DNA of 64,000 nucleotides from positions 558,001-622,000 of the forward strand of contig NZ_FOMT01000001.1 in the NCBI RefSeq assembly GCF_900112695.1, given 5' to 3'. Below the pieces are notes generated by a model that was not told the DNA's origin, ran no database searches, and saw only the letters and a list, made by a program, of their open reading frames with translations. The translations under genes and the position numbers were made by a program. The stretch comes from Paenibacillus catalpae (GTDB lineage: Bacteria > Bacillota > Bacilli > Paenibacillales > Paenibacillaceae). Below, in pieces: positions 50,039 through 58,360 of this stretch. Numbering within the stretch: position 1 is the first letter of the stretch; every line of letters starts with the position of its first letter.

Positions 50039-51331
50039 ATGGACGTTATCGTTACACCTACTCCAACACTACAAGGGGAAATTCAAGCGCTTTCCTCTAA
50101 AAACTATACGACTCGCTACCTGCTTGTCGCTGCGCTTGCGGAAGGTACAAGCACGATCTATTATCCGGCTCACAGCGAAGACAGCGACGCTATGCGCCGT
50201 TGTATCCGCGATCTTGGTGCGATAGTGGAAGAGGACAATGAGAAAATCGTTATTACCGGCTTTGGCAAAAATCCGAAAGCTGCAGAACAGCTGGATGTAG
50301 GCAATGCAGGTGCTGTCCTTCGTTTCCTGATGGCCATCGCTTCGCTTTGCCCGGATGTAACTTTTATTAACCGTTATCCGGATTCGCTGGGCAAGCGCCC
50401 ACATAGCGACCTGATCGATGCGCTCGGCCAAATGGGCGTTAAGATTGAACATAATGAAGGCAAGCTGCCGATCCGTATTCAAGGCGGAGCACCTAAAGGC
50501 GGTAAAATCCAGGTGTCCGGCAATGTCAGCTCGCAGTTCCTGAGCGCACTCCTGTTCCTTACTCCGCTGTTGGAGGAAGACAGCGAGATTGAAGTGCTGC
50601 ATGATCTGAAATCGAAGGTTGTTGTTGGACAAACGCTTGAAGTGCTGGAGCAGGCGGGTATCGTCATCCATGCCAGCGAGGATCTGATGAACTACCGCAT
50701 TCCAGGCGGCCAGAAGTATGAATCGAAGAAATATGTCGTTCAAGGCGACTACCCGGGCTCGGCAGCTATTCTTGCAGCAGCAGCCGTGACGAACTCGGAC
50801 GTTATCGTCCATCGTCTGGAAGAGAAGAGCAAACAAGGCGAACGCGCAATTGTTGATGTACTTCGCATGATGGAAGTCCCTCTTACCCATGAGAACGGTA
50901 TCGTCCATGTAAAAGGCAACGGCAAGCTTAAAGCAGTCGAGTTTGATGGGGATAAAGCAACAGATGCCGTTCTCGCGATGGTTGCGGCAGCTGTCTTTGC
51001 GGAAGGCACTTCACGTTTCTATGATGTCGAGAATCTCCGTTACAAGGAATGCGACCGTATTACGGACTATCTCAACGAGCTCCGCAAAGCCGGTGCAAAT
51101 GTAGAGGAACGCCAAGCAGAAATTATCGTACACGGCCGTCCGGAAGGTGTAGAAGGCGGCGTGGAGATTAACGCGCATTATGACCACCGTGTCATTATGG
51201 CTCTTACGGTTGTTGGTCTGCGTGCCAAAAATCCGATCCGGATCAAAGACGCGCATCATGTAGCGAAGTCCTATCCGATTTATTTCGATCATTTGAAAGC
51301 GTTAGGCGCTAATGTAGAATGGGTAGAATAA
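50039..51331 (+). CDS. aroA: EPSP synthase, divergent form
   Basis: Joins shikimate-3-phosphate and phosphoenolpyruvate, 430 aa. The double-domain fold and most contacts are kept: Lys21 and Arg26 at the N-terminus, Asn89-Ala-Gly91 with Arg95, SSQF for phosphate binding, KRP near residue 119, the catalytic Asp in DKATDAVLAM, LRYKECDR and DHRVIMAL. Several positions differ from common EPSP synthases: the usual KSISHR reads KNYTTR, GNAGTT reads GNAGAV, and RVKESDR reads RYKECDR. This places it outside the usual class I and II patterns. ATG after AAAAGGAGA. It follows aroK by 40 bases. Confidence 0.9.
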   Translation: MDVIVTPTPTLQGEIQALSSKNYTTRYLLVAALAEGTSTIYYPAHSEDSDAMRRCIRDLGAIVEEDNEKIVITGFGKNPKAAEQLDVGNAGAVLRFLMAIASLCPDVTFINRYPDSLGKRPHSDLIDALGQMGVKIEHNEGKLPIRIQGGAPKGGKIQVSGNVSSQFLSALLFLTPLLEEDSEIEVLHDLKSKVVVGQTLEVLEQAGIVIHASEDLMNYRIPGGQKYESKKYVVQGDYPGSAAILAAAAVTNSDVIVHRLEEKSKQGERAIVDVLRMMEVPLTHENGIVHVKGNGKLKAVEFDGDKATDAVLAMVAAAVFAEGTSRFYDVENLRYKECDRITDYLNELRKAGANVEERQAEIIVHGRPEGVEGGVEINAHYDHRVIMALTVVGLRAKNPIRIKDAHHVAKSYPIYFDHLKALGANVEWVE

Positions 51332-51361
51332 AGGCAAAAGGATGAAAGTGAGGCGCTGAAT

Positions 51362-51787
51362 ATGGCATTTGAAAATCCAACCCGCGATGAAATTAAAGAG
51401 ATTCTGAAGGCGAGCAACACAATCGCCGTAGTTGGTTTATCCGACAAACCGGACCGTGTGTCTTACATGGTATCGGAAGCGATGCAGAAGAAAGGCTACC
51501 GCATTATTCCGGTTAATCCCGGTGCGGAGACGATACTCGGCGAACGAAGCTATGCAACGCTTAAGGATATTCCGGAGCCTGTTGATGTCGTCAACGTCTT
51601 CCGCCGTCCGGAGCATACGCCTCCTATAGCGGAAGAAGCAGTGGCGATTGGTGCCAAGACTCTTTGGCTGCAGCTGGGCATTGCAAATGACGAAGCGGCT
51701 CAAATTGCATCAGAGGGCGGACTTCAGGTTATTATGGACCGGTGCATCAAGGTGGAGGATTCGATCCTTTTACCGCAAGGGAAGTAG
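51362..51787 (+). CDS. CoA-binding domain protein (YccU-like)
   Basis: 141-aa Rossmann-fold protein of the CoA_binding family, with an N-terminal IAVVGLSDKPDRVSYMV nucleotide motif, YRIIPVNPGAE and the LWLQLGIANDEAA block, and ending in MDRCIKVE. Isolated domains of this kind bind CoA, and their cell role is unclear. It starts 30 bases after aroA and is probably cotranscribed with aroK-aroA. Confidence 0.9.
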   Translation: MAFENPTRDEIKEILKASNTIAVVGLSDKPDRVSYMVSEAMQKKGYRIIPVNPGAETILGERSYATLKDIPEPVDVVNVFRRPEHTPPIAEEAVAIGAKTLWLQLGIANDEAAQIASEGGLQVIMDRCIKVEDSILLPQGK

Positions 51788-51825
51788 ACAACCTAAACAA
51801 TGCCTTAGGCGTTATACCTAACATT

Positions 51826-51853
51826 GACGGGCCAAAGATGGCCCGTCTTTGCT
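51826..51853 (+). terminator. Terminator of the aro group
   Basis: Perfect 9-bp stem GACGGGCCA / TGGCCCGTC followed by TTTGCTTT. The -35 of the next promoter begins at its end. Confidence 0.85.
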
Positions 51854-51882
51854 TTGACAAAAAAGCGTGAACACCGTACCAT
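51854..51882 (+). promoter_or_regulatory. Promoter of the ptsG-ptsI operon
   Basis: TTGACA (51854-51859), 17-base spacer, TACCAT (51877-51882). A perfect -35 and a fair -10. Confidence 0.6.
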
Positions 51883-51898
51883 CGTTATAGAGAAAAGC

Positions 51899-51989
51899 AA
51901 AGAACGCGATTTAGGCACATGCTTACGAAGTAAGAATTATCCCAAAGAACGCAATAATTCTTTTGGCACATGCTTACGAAGTAAGAATT
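51899..51989 (+). repeat. Duplicated leader element before ptsG
   Basis: AAAGAACGC occurs at 51899 and 51944. A 25-base block starting GGCACATGCTTACGAAGTAA recurs exactly at 51914-51938 and 51965-51989. Each block holds a small CTTAC-GAA-GTAAG hairpin and ends AAGAATT, which pairs with ATTCTT downstream in each case. Confidence 0.85.
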
Positions 51990-52003
51990 GCTTCGCAATT
52001 CTT
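51931..52003 (+). promoter_or_regulatory. Two terminator-like hairpins in the ptsG leader (possible antitermination site)
   Basis: Hairpin 1: AGAATTAT / ATAATTCT with TTTT (51934-51964). Hairpin 2: AAGAATTGC / GCAATTCTT with a TTC loop and TTTT (51982-52003), directly ahead of the ribosome site of ptsG. In Bacillus, ptsG is controlled by antitermination through GlcT; the RNA site known there is not recognisable here. Confidence 0.55.
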
Positions 52004-52019
52004 TTCAGGAGGTGACGAA

Positions 52020-53906
52020 GTGAATTTTCTGGGAAGGTTTCAGCAGCTTGGACGGGCTTTTATGCTGCCTATGATTGTACTTCCGGCTGCGGCAATCTTT
52101 TTATTTCTTAGCCAGCTGCCATGGGATCTTCTTGGAATTCCCGATGCAGCTGTTTATTTGAAGGCAGCAGGACATGCAATCTTTATGTTTCTGCCTTATA
52201 TATTCGCCCTTGGCGTATCGCTTGGTCTAACAGGCAACGCACTGGCAGCCGGTATGGCTGCTCTGGCTGGAATGGTTATCTATGTAGGGGTAACCGGTGC
52301 AGCGGAAACGCAGATTGAGCCTACCGTGTTTGTGGGATCGATCATCGGCATGATCTCCGGCTTCAGCTACGAACGTTTTAAAAACTTGCGTTTACCCGAA
52401 TACATACAGTTTTTCGGCGGTCCGCGGTTTGTTCCTTTGTTTGTCAGTCTTGTCACTGTGATTTTGTCCATGGCGATGATCGGAGTGGCACCGTTAATCC
52501 AGCGCATGCTTGAGGGACTTGGCGATGTGGTTGCCTCCGGCGGCGGCTTTGGCGTGTTTTTATTCGGATTTTTATACCGGATTCTCGTTGTATTTGGTCT
52601 GCACCATCTGCTCAGCCATGTGTTCTGGTTCCAGGTCGGAGGTTATGAGACGGCTGATGGGGCTATGGTTTACGGTGATCTGCCGAGGTTTTTCGCAGGT
52701 GATCCAACGGCCGGGGCTTTTATGGCAGGGATGTATCCGATTGTTATGTTCGCTTTGCCGGCGATTGCCTTTGCAATTATTCATGAGGCAAGGGAGGATC
52801 TGAAGCCGAAAATCCGGAAGACGTTCCTCTACGCCTCGCTTGCTTCGTTTCTGACGGGGGTGACAGAGCCGGTTGAATTCGCTTTCCTGTTTGTTGCTCC
52901 GTACCTGTTTGTGGTGCACGCCCTGTTGTCGGGCATTATTATGTGGGTCACCTTTGAATTAGGAATCCGGCACGGGTTCTCATTTTCCGGGGGGGTCATC
53001 GACTATATTATTAATGAGCATCTGGCAACAAAGGGCTGGCTGCTTATCCCGATCGGCATTGTTGTGGGCATTGTGTATTATGTTGTGTTCCGCTGGGCGA
53101 TTAACCGTTTCCGTATCCCGACGCCGGGACGTGAGGAAGGGTCGCAGCTGGATGAATGGGCAGGTGATATTCCTTACCGCGCACCGCTTATCCTCCAGGC
53201 AATCGGCGGCAAGGACAACATCGTGCAGATGGAGTCCTGTATTACAAGGCTTCGCCTCAAGGTAGCCAACGAGAAGCTGTTGGATAATAATTCTTTAAGA
53301 AACCTGGGGGCAGCAGGGGTACTGCGGCTTGGAGGCGGTAATGTCCAGGTTGTGTTCGGCACTTATTCGGAGCTTATTCGGGCTGAGATGCTGAAAGCCA
53401 TTGAGCGCGATCAGAAGCAGGTGCTGTTCAGCTCGCCGGTACAAGGTCGGATGATTCCGCTCGAGGATGTTCCTGATCCGATATTTGCAGGCAAGTTGGT
53501 CGGACAAGGCGTAGCTTTTATTCCAGACAAGGGAGAACTGGTATCGCCGGTACAAGGCACAGTTATTATTGTTTATCCAACGATGCATGCCGTAGGCATA
53601 CGTACGCTGGAAGGGCTTGAGGTACTGCTCCATATCGGAATAGACACCTCCAAGCTGACGGGGAAATCGTACTTCAAAGCGGTTGTACAAGAAGGCCAGG
53701 AAGTTATGCCGGGAGACATGCTCGTTCGGTTCGATCTGCAGCGTGTCCGCAAGGAAAGCAAATCTCTTGCTACGCCAATGGTCATTACGAATTCCGATCT
53801 TGTTCATTCCTGGCGCTTTGCGCCATTCAAAGCAGTGAAGAAGGGGCAGTCTTCCGTTTTGTCCGTTGTACTTAAAGAGAGAAATGGTGGAGGGGAAAGA
53901 CCATGA
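52020..53906 (+). CDS. ptsG: PTS EIICBA, glucose/N-acetylglucosamine family
   Basis: Membrane permease that takes up and phosphorylates a hexose, 628 aa with all three domains. EIIC is at about 1-375, with ten or so helices and FGLHHLLSHVFWFQVGGY plus SFLTGVTEPVEFAFLF. EIIB has its phospho-cysteine in MESCITRLRLKV (Cys407). EIIA has its phospho-histidine in LLHIGIDTSKL (His538). Glucose is the best guess; GlcNAc is possible. GTG start after CAGGAGGTGA; longer frames lie in the repeated leader. It overlaps ptsI by 4 bases. Confidence 0.92.
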   Translation: MNFLGRFQQLGRAFMLPMIVLPAAAIFLFLSQLPWDLLGIPDAAVYLKAAGHAIFMFLPYIFALGVSLGLTGNALAAGMAALAGMVIYVGVTGAAETQIEPTVFVGSIIGMISGFSYERFKNLRLPEYIQFFGGPRFVPLFVSLVTVILSMAMIGVAPLIQRMLEGLGDVVASGGGFGVFLFGFLYRILVVFGLHHLLSHVFWFQVGGYETADGAMVYGDLPRFFAGDPTAGAFMAGMYPIVMFALPAIAFAIIHEAREDLKPKIRKTFLYASLASFLTGVTEPVEFAFLFVAPYLFVVHALLSGIIMWVTFELGIRHGFSFSGGVIDYIINEHLATKGWLLIPIGIVVGIVYYVVFRWAINRFRIPTPGREEGSQLDEWAGDIPYRAPLILQAIGGKDNIVQMESCITRLRLKVANEKLLDNNSLRNLGAAGVLRLGGGNVQVVFGTYSELIRAEMLKAIERDQKQVLFSSPVQGRMIPLEDVPDPIFAGKLVGQGVAFIPDKGELVSPVQGTVIIVYPTMHAVGIRTLEGLEVLLHIGIDTSKLTGKSYFKAVVQEGQEVMPGDMLVRFDLQRVRKESKSLATPMVITNSDLVHSWRFAPFKAVKKGQSSVLSVVLKERNGGGERP

Positions 53907-55651
53907 TACAAGGAATAGGAGCTTCGGCGGGTATTGCGATTGGAAAGTCGTTCGTGCTGCCGAACTGGGAGTGGGAATTTCCTGAGCAGCGTGTTGATGT
54001 TGCTGACTTTGCCCGAGAATTCGAGCGGGTCTATGAAGGGATACGTACATCCAAGCATGAGATTGAGCAAATCAAGGATGAGCTGAGAGAAGTGGTCGGC
54101 TCGGATGAGACGCAAATTTTCGACGCACACCTGGCGATTTTGGATGATCCGGTCTTTATGAACGAGATTCAGGGGATCATTCAGCGGCAGTACAAAGCGG
54201 CAGAGGTTGCGGTAAAGGAAGCCATCGATCATTTTGTGACGATGTTTGATCTGCTTGATGACGAGTATATGAAGGAACGTGCCCTTGATATAAAGGATGT
54301 CGGCAACCGTCTGCTCAAGCATTTGCTTGGTGCCCCGGAAATTACGCTGCCATCGGATACCCAGCCTTTTATTCTGATCGCAAGAGAGCTTTCTCCTTCC
54401 CAGCTGGCTCATATTAATCCGAATAACGTGCTTGGCATTGTGACCTTAGCCGGAAGTTCAACCTCGCACTCCGCTATTATGGCTCGTGCTCTTGGAGTTC
54501 CGCTTGTAGTCGGGGTGGAGGCGAAGCTGGAGGAGCCGATTCAAACCGGGCAATCCCTCATTATTGATGGTACGGAAGGTCTCCTGTTCATCGATCCTGA
54601 TGATTCGCTGATTGATCATTATTCGGAGCTTCAAGGCCGTCAGGCCGAAGACAGACAGCGTCTGAACAGCATTGCCGGTCATCGGTCAGTTACGCCGGAC
54701 GGCAAGGTGCTTGGACTCGCGGCTAACATCAGTTCACTGAAGGAGCTGGAAGTCGCATTATCAAGCGGGGCACATGGCGTTGGGTTGTTCCGTACGGAGT
54801 TTCTGTACATGGACCGGAACCGGTTCCCGAAGGAAGAGGAGCAGTTCGAGGTTTATAAAAGTGTTGCGGAAAAGCTGGCTGGAGAGCCGCTCATTATCCG
54901 GACGCTGGATATTGGCGGAGATAAGCAGCTTGATTACTTCAATATCCCGGAAGAGGATAATCCGTTCCTTGGATACCGGGCGATCCGGATCTCGCTCGAC
55001 CGCAAAGACCTGTTCAAGACGCAGCTGAGAGCCATCCTGCGCGCAAGCAGCTTCGGACAGGTCAAAGTGATGTATCCTCTTATTTCGTCTGTAGAGGAAG
55101 TAAGAGCAGCTAACCATATACTGGAGGAAGCCAAGCAAGAGCTGGAGCGGGAAGGTCTCCCTTACAATGCTCACATCCAGGTGGGCATTATGATCGAGGT
55201 GCCTGCGGCTGTTATGCTGGCAGACTTACTGGCGCAAGAAGTTGATTTCTTCAGTATCGGAACCAATGATCTTGTTCAGTTTACCTTGGCGGTGGACCGT
55301 ATGAATGAAGAGATCAGCTATCTGTATGAGCCGTTCCATCCCGCAGTGCTGCGCATGCTGAAGCAGACGGTGGAAGCAGCCAAGAGAAATCAGATCAAGG
55401 TAGGTGTCTGCGGCGAGCTTGCGGGGGACTTGCGTGCATTGCCGATCTGGCTGAGTCTGGATGTGGATGAACTGAGTATGTCCTCGCATTCGATTCTGCA
55501 AGTGAAAGAGCGGCTGCTCAGCACAAGGCAGGAAGACAGCCGCTCGCTCTTGCCTCAGCTGCTGGAATGCCGCACGTGCGCAGACATTCATGAGAAGCTG
55601 AAACAATTTATGGATTCGGTTGATGAGAAAGGGGCAGCCTCCGCGATTTAG
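53903..55651 (+). CDS. ptsI: PTS enzyme I (PEP-protein phosphotransferase)
   Basis: Passes phosphate from PEP to HPr, the first step of all PTS uptake. At 582 aa it has normal length. The phospho-histidine is His189 in SSTSHSAIMARALG. The PEP-binding C-terminal domain has FRTEFLYMDR, DIGGDKQLDYF and VGICGELAGD in the form VGVCGELAGD. ATG overlaps the EIICBA stop. HPr (ptsH), which normally precedes ptsI, is not encoded in this window. Confidence 0.96.
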   Translation: MIQGIGASAGIAIGKSFVLPNWEWEFPEQRVDVADFAREFERVYEGIRTSKHEIEQIKDELREVVGSDETQIFDAHLAILDDPVFMNEIQGIIQRQYKAAEVAVKEAIDHFVTMFDLLDDEYMKERALDIKDVGNRLLKHLLGAPEITLPSDTQPFILIARELSPSQLAHINPNNVLGIVTLAGSSTSHSAIMARALGVPLVVGVEAKLEEPIQTGQSLIIDGTEGLLFIDPDDSLIDHYSELQGRQAEDRQRLNSIAGHRSVTPDGKVLGLAANISSLKELEVALSSGAHGVGLFRTEFLYMDRNRFPKEEEQFEVYKSVAEKLAGEPLIIRTLDIGGDKQLDYFNIPEEDNPFLGYRAIRISLDRKDLFKTQLRAILRASSFGQVKVMYPLISSVEEVRAANHILEEAKQELEREGLPYNAHIQVGIMIEVPAAVMLADLLAQEVDFFSIGTNDLVQFTLAVDRMNEEISYLYEPFHPAVLRMLKQTVEAAKRNQIKVGVCGELAGDLRALPIWLSLDVDELSMSSHSILQVKERLLSTRQEDSRSLLPQLLECRTCADIHEKLKQFMDSVDEKGAASAI

Positions 55652-55668
55652 CGGGCGGCTCCTTTTGT
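55636..55668 (+). terminator. Terminator overlapping the ptsI stop
   Basis: Stem AGCCTCCGC / GCGGGCGGCT with one bulge and TTTT after it; the loop contains the stop codon. Less strong than the others listed. Confidence 0.5.
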
Positions 55669-55669
55669 C

Positions 55670-56197
55670 TTAAAGCTGCTTCTCCAGTGCATCTACGAAA
55701 GCTTTCGCATAAGGAGGCAGATCCGGCGGACGGCGGGCGGAGATCAGGTTGCCGTCAACGACAACTGCTTCATCAAACCACTCGGCACCGGCATTTTCCA
55801 TATCGTCGCGAATTCCCGGAGTTGAGGTGACTTTGCGGCCCTGCAGGATTTTCGCGGAGATGAGTACCCAGCCCGCATGGCAGATTTGCCCGATTGGTTT
55901 GCCGGCAGCATCAAGCTCCTGAACCAGCTGCAGTACCTTCGGATAACGGCGGAGCTTGTCCGGTGCCCAGCCCCCGGGAACAAGAAGTCCGGCAATGTCT
56001 GAGCTGTTTACTTCGTCGAAGGACAGGTCAGCGACTGCGGGAACGCCATATTTACCAATATGCTTCTTCCCTTTCTCAGGGCCGGCATACAAGACGGTTG
56101 CCCCGGCTTCACGGACACGGTAAACCGGATACCATAATTCAAGATCTTCGAACTCGTCATCGAGCAGGCAAATAACGGTTTTGTTATGTAAGGTCAT
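55670..56197 (-). CDS. DJ-1/PfpI family protein
   Basis: 175-aa cytosolic protein of the glutamine-amidotransferase-like fold. The nucleophile elbow is ICHAGW (Cys106, His107), and the conserved Glu15 (LLDDEFEDLE) lies near it, as in PfpI-type proteins with glyoxalase/deglycase or chaperone activity. ATG after GGGAGGAAAT. Activity cannot be chosen from sequence. Confidence 0.9.
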   Translation of the reverse strand: MTLHNKTVICLLDDEFEDLELWYPVYRVREAGATVLYAGPEKGKKHIGKYGVPAVADLSFDEVNSSDIAGLLVPGGWAPDKLRRYPKVLQLVQELDAAGKPIGQICHAGWVLISAKILQGRKVTSTPGIRDDMENAGAEWFDEAVVVDGNLISARRPPDLPPYAKAFVDALEKQL

Positions 56198-56252
56198 AAT
56201 TGATTTCCTCCCGTATTTATTATTTCATTCCCATTGTAACGAAGGAGAACAC

Positions 56253-56669
56253 ATGAATCAAACGAACAGACGCCGAATCCTCCGATTTGTTCCAGCTGCT
56301 GTATGGATGGCGGTTATTTTCGGATTTTCTTCCCGGACAGGCGATGAAATGAACACGATGCTTCCTTTTTTTCAGAAGTTCTTGCCGAACATGGCGAGCT
56401 TCGACTGGGGACATTTCCTGGCTTATTTCCTGTTAGCGGCTGCTTTGGATTACGGGATTGGAGCGAAAGGCGACCGGATTCTCTATAAGCTGATGATCAT
56501 TATCGCATGCGGAGTTTACGGAGTAACCGATGAGTTCCATCAGTCCTTTGTTGGAGGACGTATGACGGACCCGATGGATATCCGAAATGATATGATTGGG
56601 GCAGCGATCTGGGTCATCCTGGTATCGTTTCCAATCCTGAAGAAACGCTGGCGGAAAGTCGCTCCATAG
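56253..56669 (+). CDS. VanZ-like membrane protein
   Basis: 138-aa protein with about four membrane segments and the VanZ-like signature: FGFSSRTGDEMN near the first helix, FDWGHFLAYFLLAAAL and the GVTDEFHQSFVGGRMTDPMD loop. VanZ gives low-level teicoplanin resistance in vancomycin clusters, but most genomic homologues have no known role. Start at the ATG 7 bases after GAAGGAGA. Confidence 0.88.
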   Translation: MNQTNRRRILRFVPAAVWMAVIFGFSSRTGDEMNTMLPFFQKFLPNMASFDWGHFLAYFLLAAALDYGIGAKGDRILYKLMIIIACGVYGVTDEFHQSFVGGRMTDPMDIRNDMIGAAIWVILVSFPILKKRWRKVAP

Positions 56670-56784
56670 TAAAAATTACATAGTGCAAATAAGCAGGATT
56701 TTTTGCAGAAAAGGTCGAATCCTTTACGCATCTCGAAATAAAAAAAGAGGAACGGAAGAGAAGCGCGTAAAGGAGTGGGCCAAA

Positions 56785-57198
56785 GTGCAGAAAAGGTGTC
56801 ATTGCGGTGACATCATGAAGATGAAACTGCGTACAGTGATCTATTCGGGGAAGGTCGAGATCGACAATGTTCCGATCTATTCATGTTCGGTATGCAGCCG
56901 CAGCGAAGTACTACCCGATGTGAAGCCGGATCTGACCGGCCTCATCGCAAAGCTCGGACAGGAGCCGCCGAAGCAGACGTTTTTATTTAACGAGTGCAAC
57001 GAATGGGCTGACCTGCTCGTAGAAGCAAGTGAAGACAAGAACCAGCCGGATCCGTATCATATCGAGCGGCTGACGCAGGAGCGCATTAATAATTTGCTTG
57101 ACCTGCATTTGATTGCGCAATCGCTTCATGACGAGGAATGGATTGCTGATATTAACAAGAGGCTCTCTCAACTAAGTAAACGGTCATTGCATACATAA
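56785..57198 (+). CDS. Small zinc-finger protein (YgiT-like)
   Basis: 137-aa protein. The first 40 residues hold two cysteine pairs, RCHCG (5 and 7) and YSCSVCSRSEV (34 and 37), around a beta hairpin (VIYSGKVEIDNVPIY) like the zinc domain of YgiT/MqsA. A helical part with no further motif follows. GTG start 8 bases after AAGGAGTG. It may be part of a regulator; no toxin partner is seen nearby. Confidence 0.75.
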   Translation: MQKRCHCGDIMKMKLRTVIYSGKVEIDNVPIYSCSVCSRSEVLPDVKPDLTGLIAKLGQEPPKQTFLFNECNEWADLLVEASEDKNQPDPYHIERLTQERINNLLDLHLIAQSLHDEEWIADINKRLSQLSKRSLHT

Positions 57199-57252
57199 GC
57201 CGTACGGAATATCGCTCTCCATTTGCTGCAACATGAAGCCAGATTGACGCGG

Positions 57253-57266
57253 TGCATGCGCTAACA
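57253..57266 (+). promoter_or_regulatory. Candidate cre site at the ccpA promoter
   Basis: TGCATGCGCTAACA keeps the TG, the central CG and the closing CA of the catabolite-responsive element (TGWAANCGNTNWCA) but has two mismatches. It ends one base before the -35 of the ccpA promoter, suggesting autoregulation. Confidence 0.4.
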
Positions 57267-57295
57267 TTGCGAAAAGTAATATTTTGTCGTATGAT
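57267..57295 (+). promoter_or_regulatory. Promoter of ccpA
   Basis: TTGCGA (57267-57272), 17-base spacer, TATGAT (57290-57295); 54 bases from the GTG start. Confidence 0.7.
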
Positions 57296-57349
57296 TACGT
57301 TAATATGCAGCGAACGTAAATAAAATTTGAGATAATGGAGAGAAGTACC

Positions 57350-58360
57350 GTGACGGTTACCATTTATGATGTAGCAAGAGAAGCAGGAGTATCGATGGCT
57401 ACGGTTTCCCGGGTTGTGAACAACAATCCGAATGTGAAGCCGGCAACGCGCAAGAAGGTGTACGAGGCTATTGAACGACTCGGGTATCGTCCGAATGCGG
57501 TTGCACGGGGCTTGGCAAGCAAGAAAACAACAACCGTAGGCGTCGTCATTCCGGATATTTCGAATGCGAATTTTGCCGAGGTTGCACGTGGCATCGAAGA
57601 TATAGCGAATATGTACCATTATAATATCATTCTTTGTAATGCGGATAAGAAGAAAGACAAAGAGATCCGCGTTATTAACACGCTTCTGGAGAAGCAGGTG
57701 GACGGGCTGCTCTTTATGGGCGGCGCTGTGACAGAAGAGCATATGCAAGCTTTCAAGACCGCGAACGTGCCGATTGTTCTCTGTGCGACAACTGATGAGA
57801 ATGGTCAAATTCCGTCTGTTGACATTAACCACGAGGAAGCGGCGTATGATGCTGTCCGCAAGCTGGTTCAAGAAGGTCACAGACGTATTGCCATGATCAG
57901 CGGAACGCTCCAGGATCCGGCGAACGGTTATGCCCGTTTCCAAGGGTACAAGCGTGCGCTTGAAGATTCCGGCATTCCTTATAATGAAACGCTAGTACGT
58001 ACGGGAAATTACCGTTACGAATCCGGTGTTGAAGCGATGAAATATTTCATTGATATGTCTGAACGTCCAACGGCTGTTTTTGCCGCTACGGATGAAATGG
58101 CTATCGGTGCCATTCACTGCATTCAGGACTCCGGTCTGAAAGTGCCGGACGATGTATCGGTCATCAGCGTTGATAATACCCGTATGGCTTCGATGGTTCG
58201 TCCGCAGCTGACGGCGGTTGCTCAACCGATGTATGATATCGGTGCGGTATCGATGCGTCTGCTCACCAAGCTGATGAAGAAAGAAGTTGTCGAACACGCA
58301 AAAGTCGTTTTGCCGCATGAAATTGTTATTCGACAATCCGTTGGAGGTTTGCAAGCCTAA
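57350..58360 (+). CDS. ccpA: Catabolite control protein A
   Basis: LacI/GalR-family master regulator of carbon use; with phosphorylated HPr-Ser46 it binds cre sites. It has 336 aa. The helix-turn-helix and hinge [20 protein letters not shown] ... [20 protein letters not shown] agree with CcpA, as do [20 protein letters not shown] and the C-terminal core. The start is placed at the GTG 7 bases after GGAGAG; a farther ATG at 57335 overlaps this site. Cotranscribed with mtnN (TAATG junction). A plausible cre lies beside the promoter. Confidence 0.95.
   Translation: MTVTIYDVAREAGVSMATVSRVVNNNPNVKPATRKKVYEAIERLGYRPNAVARGLASKKTTTVGVVIPDISNANFAEVARGIEDIANMYHYNIILCNADKKKDKEIRVINTLLEKQVDGLLFMGGAVTEEHMQAFKTANVPIVLCATTDENGQIPSVDINHEEAAYDAVRKLVQEGHRRIAMISGTLQDPANGYARFQGYKRALEDSGIPYNETLVRTGNYRYESGVEAMKYFIDMSERPTAVFAATDEMAIGAIHCIQDSGLKVPDDVSVISVDNTRMASMVRPQLTAVAQPMYDIGAVSMRLLTKLMKKEVVEHAKVVLPHEIVIRQSVGGLQA

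Noticed and set aside
50069-50908. Minus-strand frame of 279 codons inside aroA
   Set aside because: A shadow of a conserved gene; low-complexity residue use with no family pattern.
51899-51989. Repeats before ptsG considered as a CRISPR remnant
   Set aside because: Only two copies, each with its own hairpin, in a 5' leader, and no cas genes nearby.
53295-54412. Minus-strand frames of 251 and 202 codons across ptsG and ptsI
   Set aside because: Both are opposite to strongly conserved PTS domains and lack a start context.
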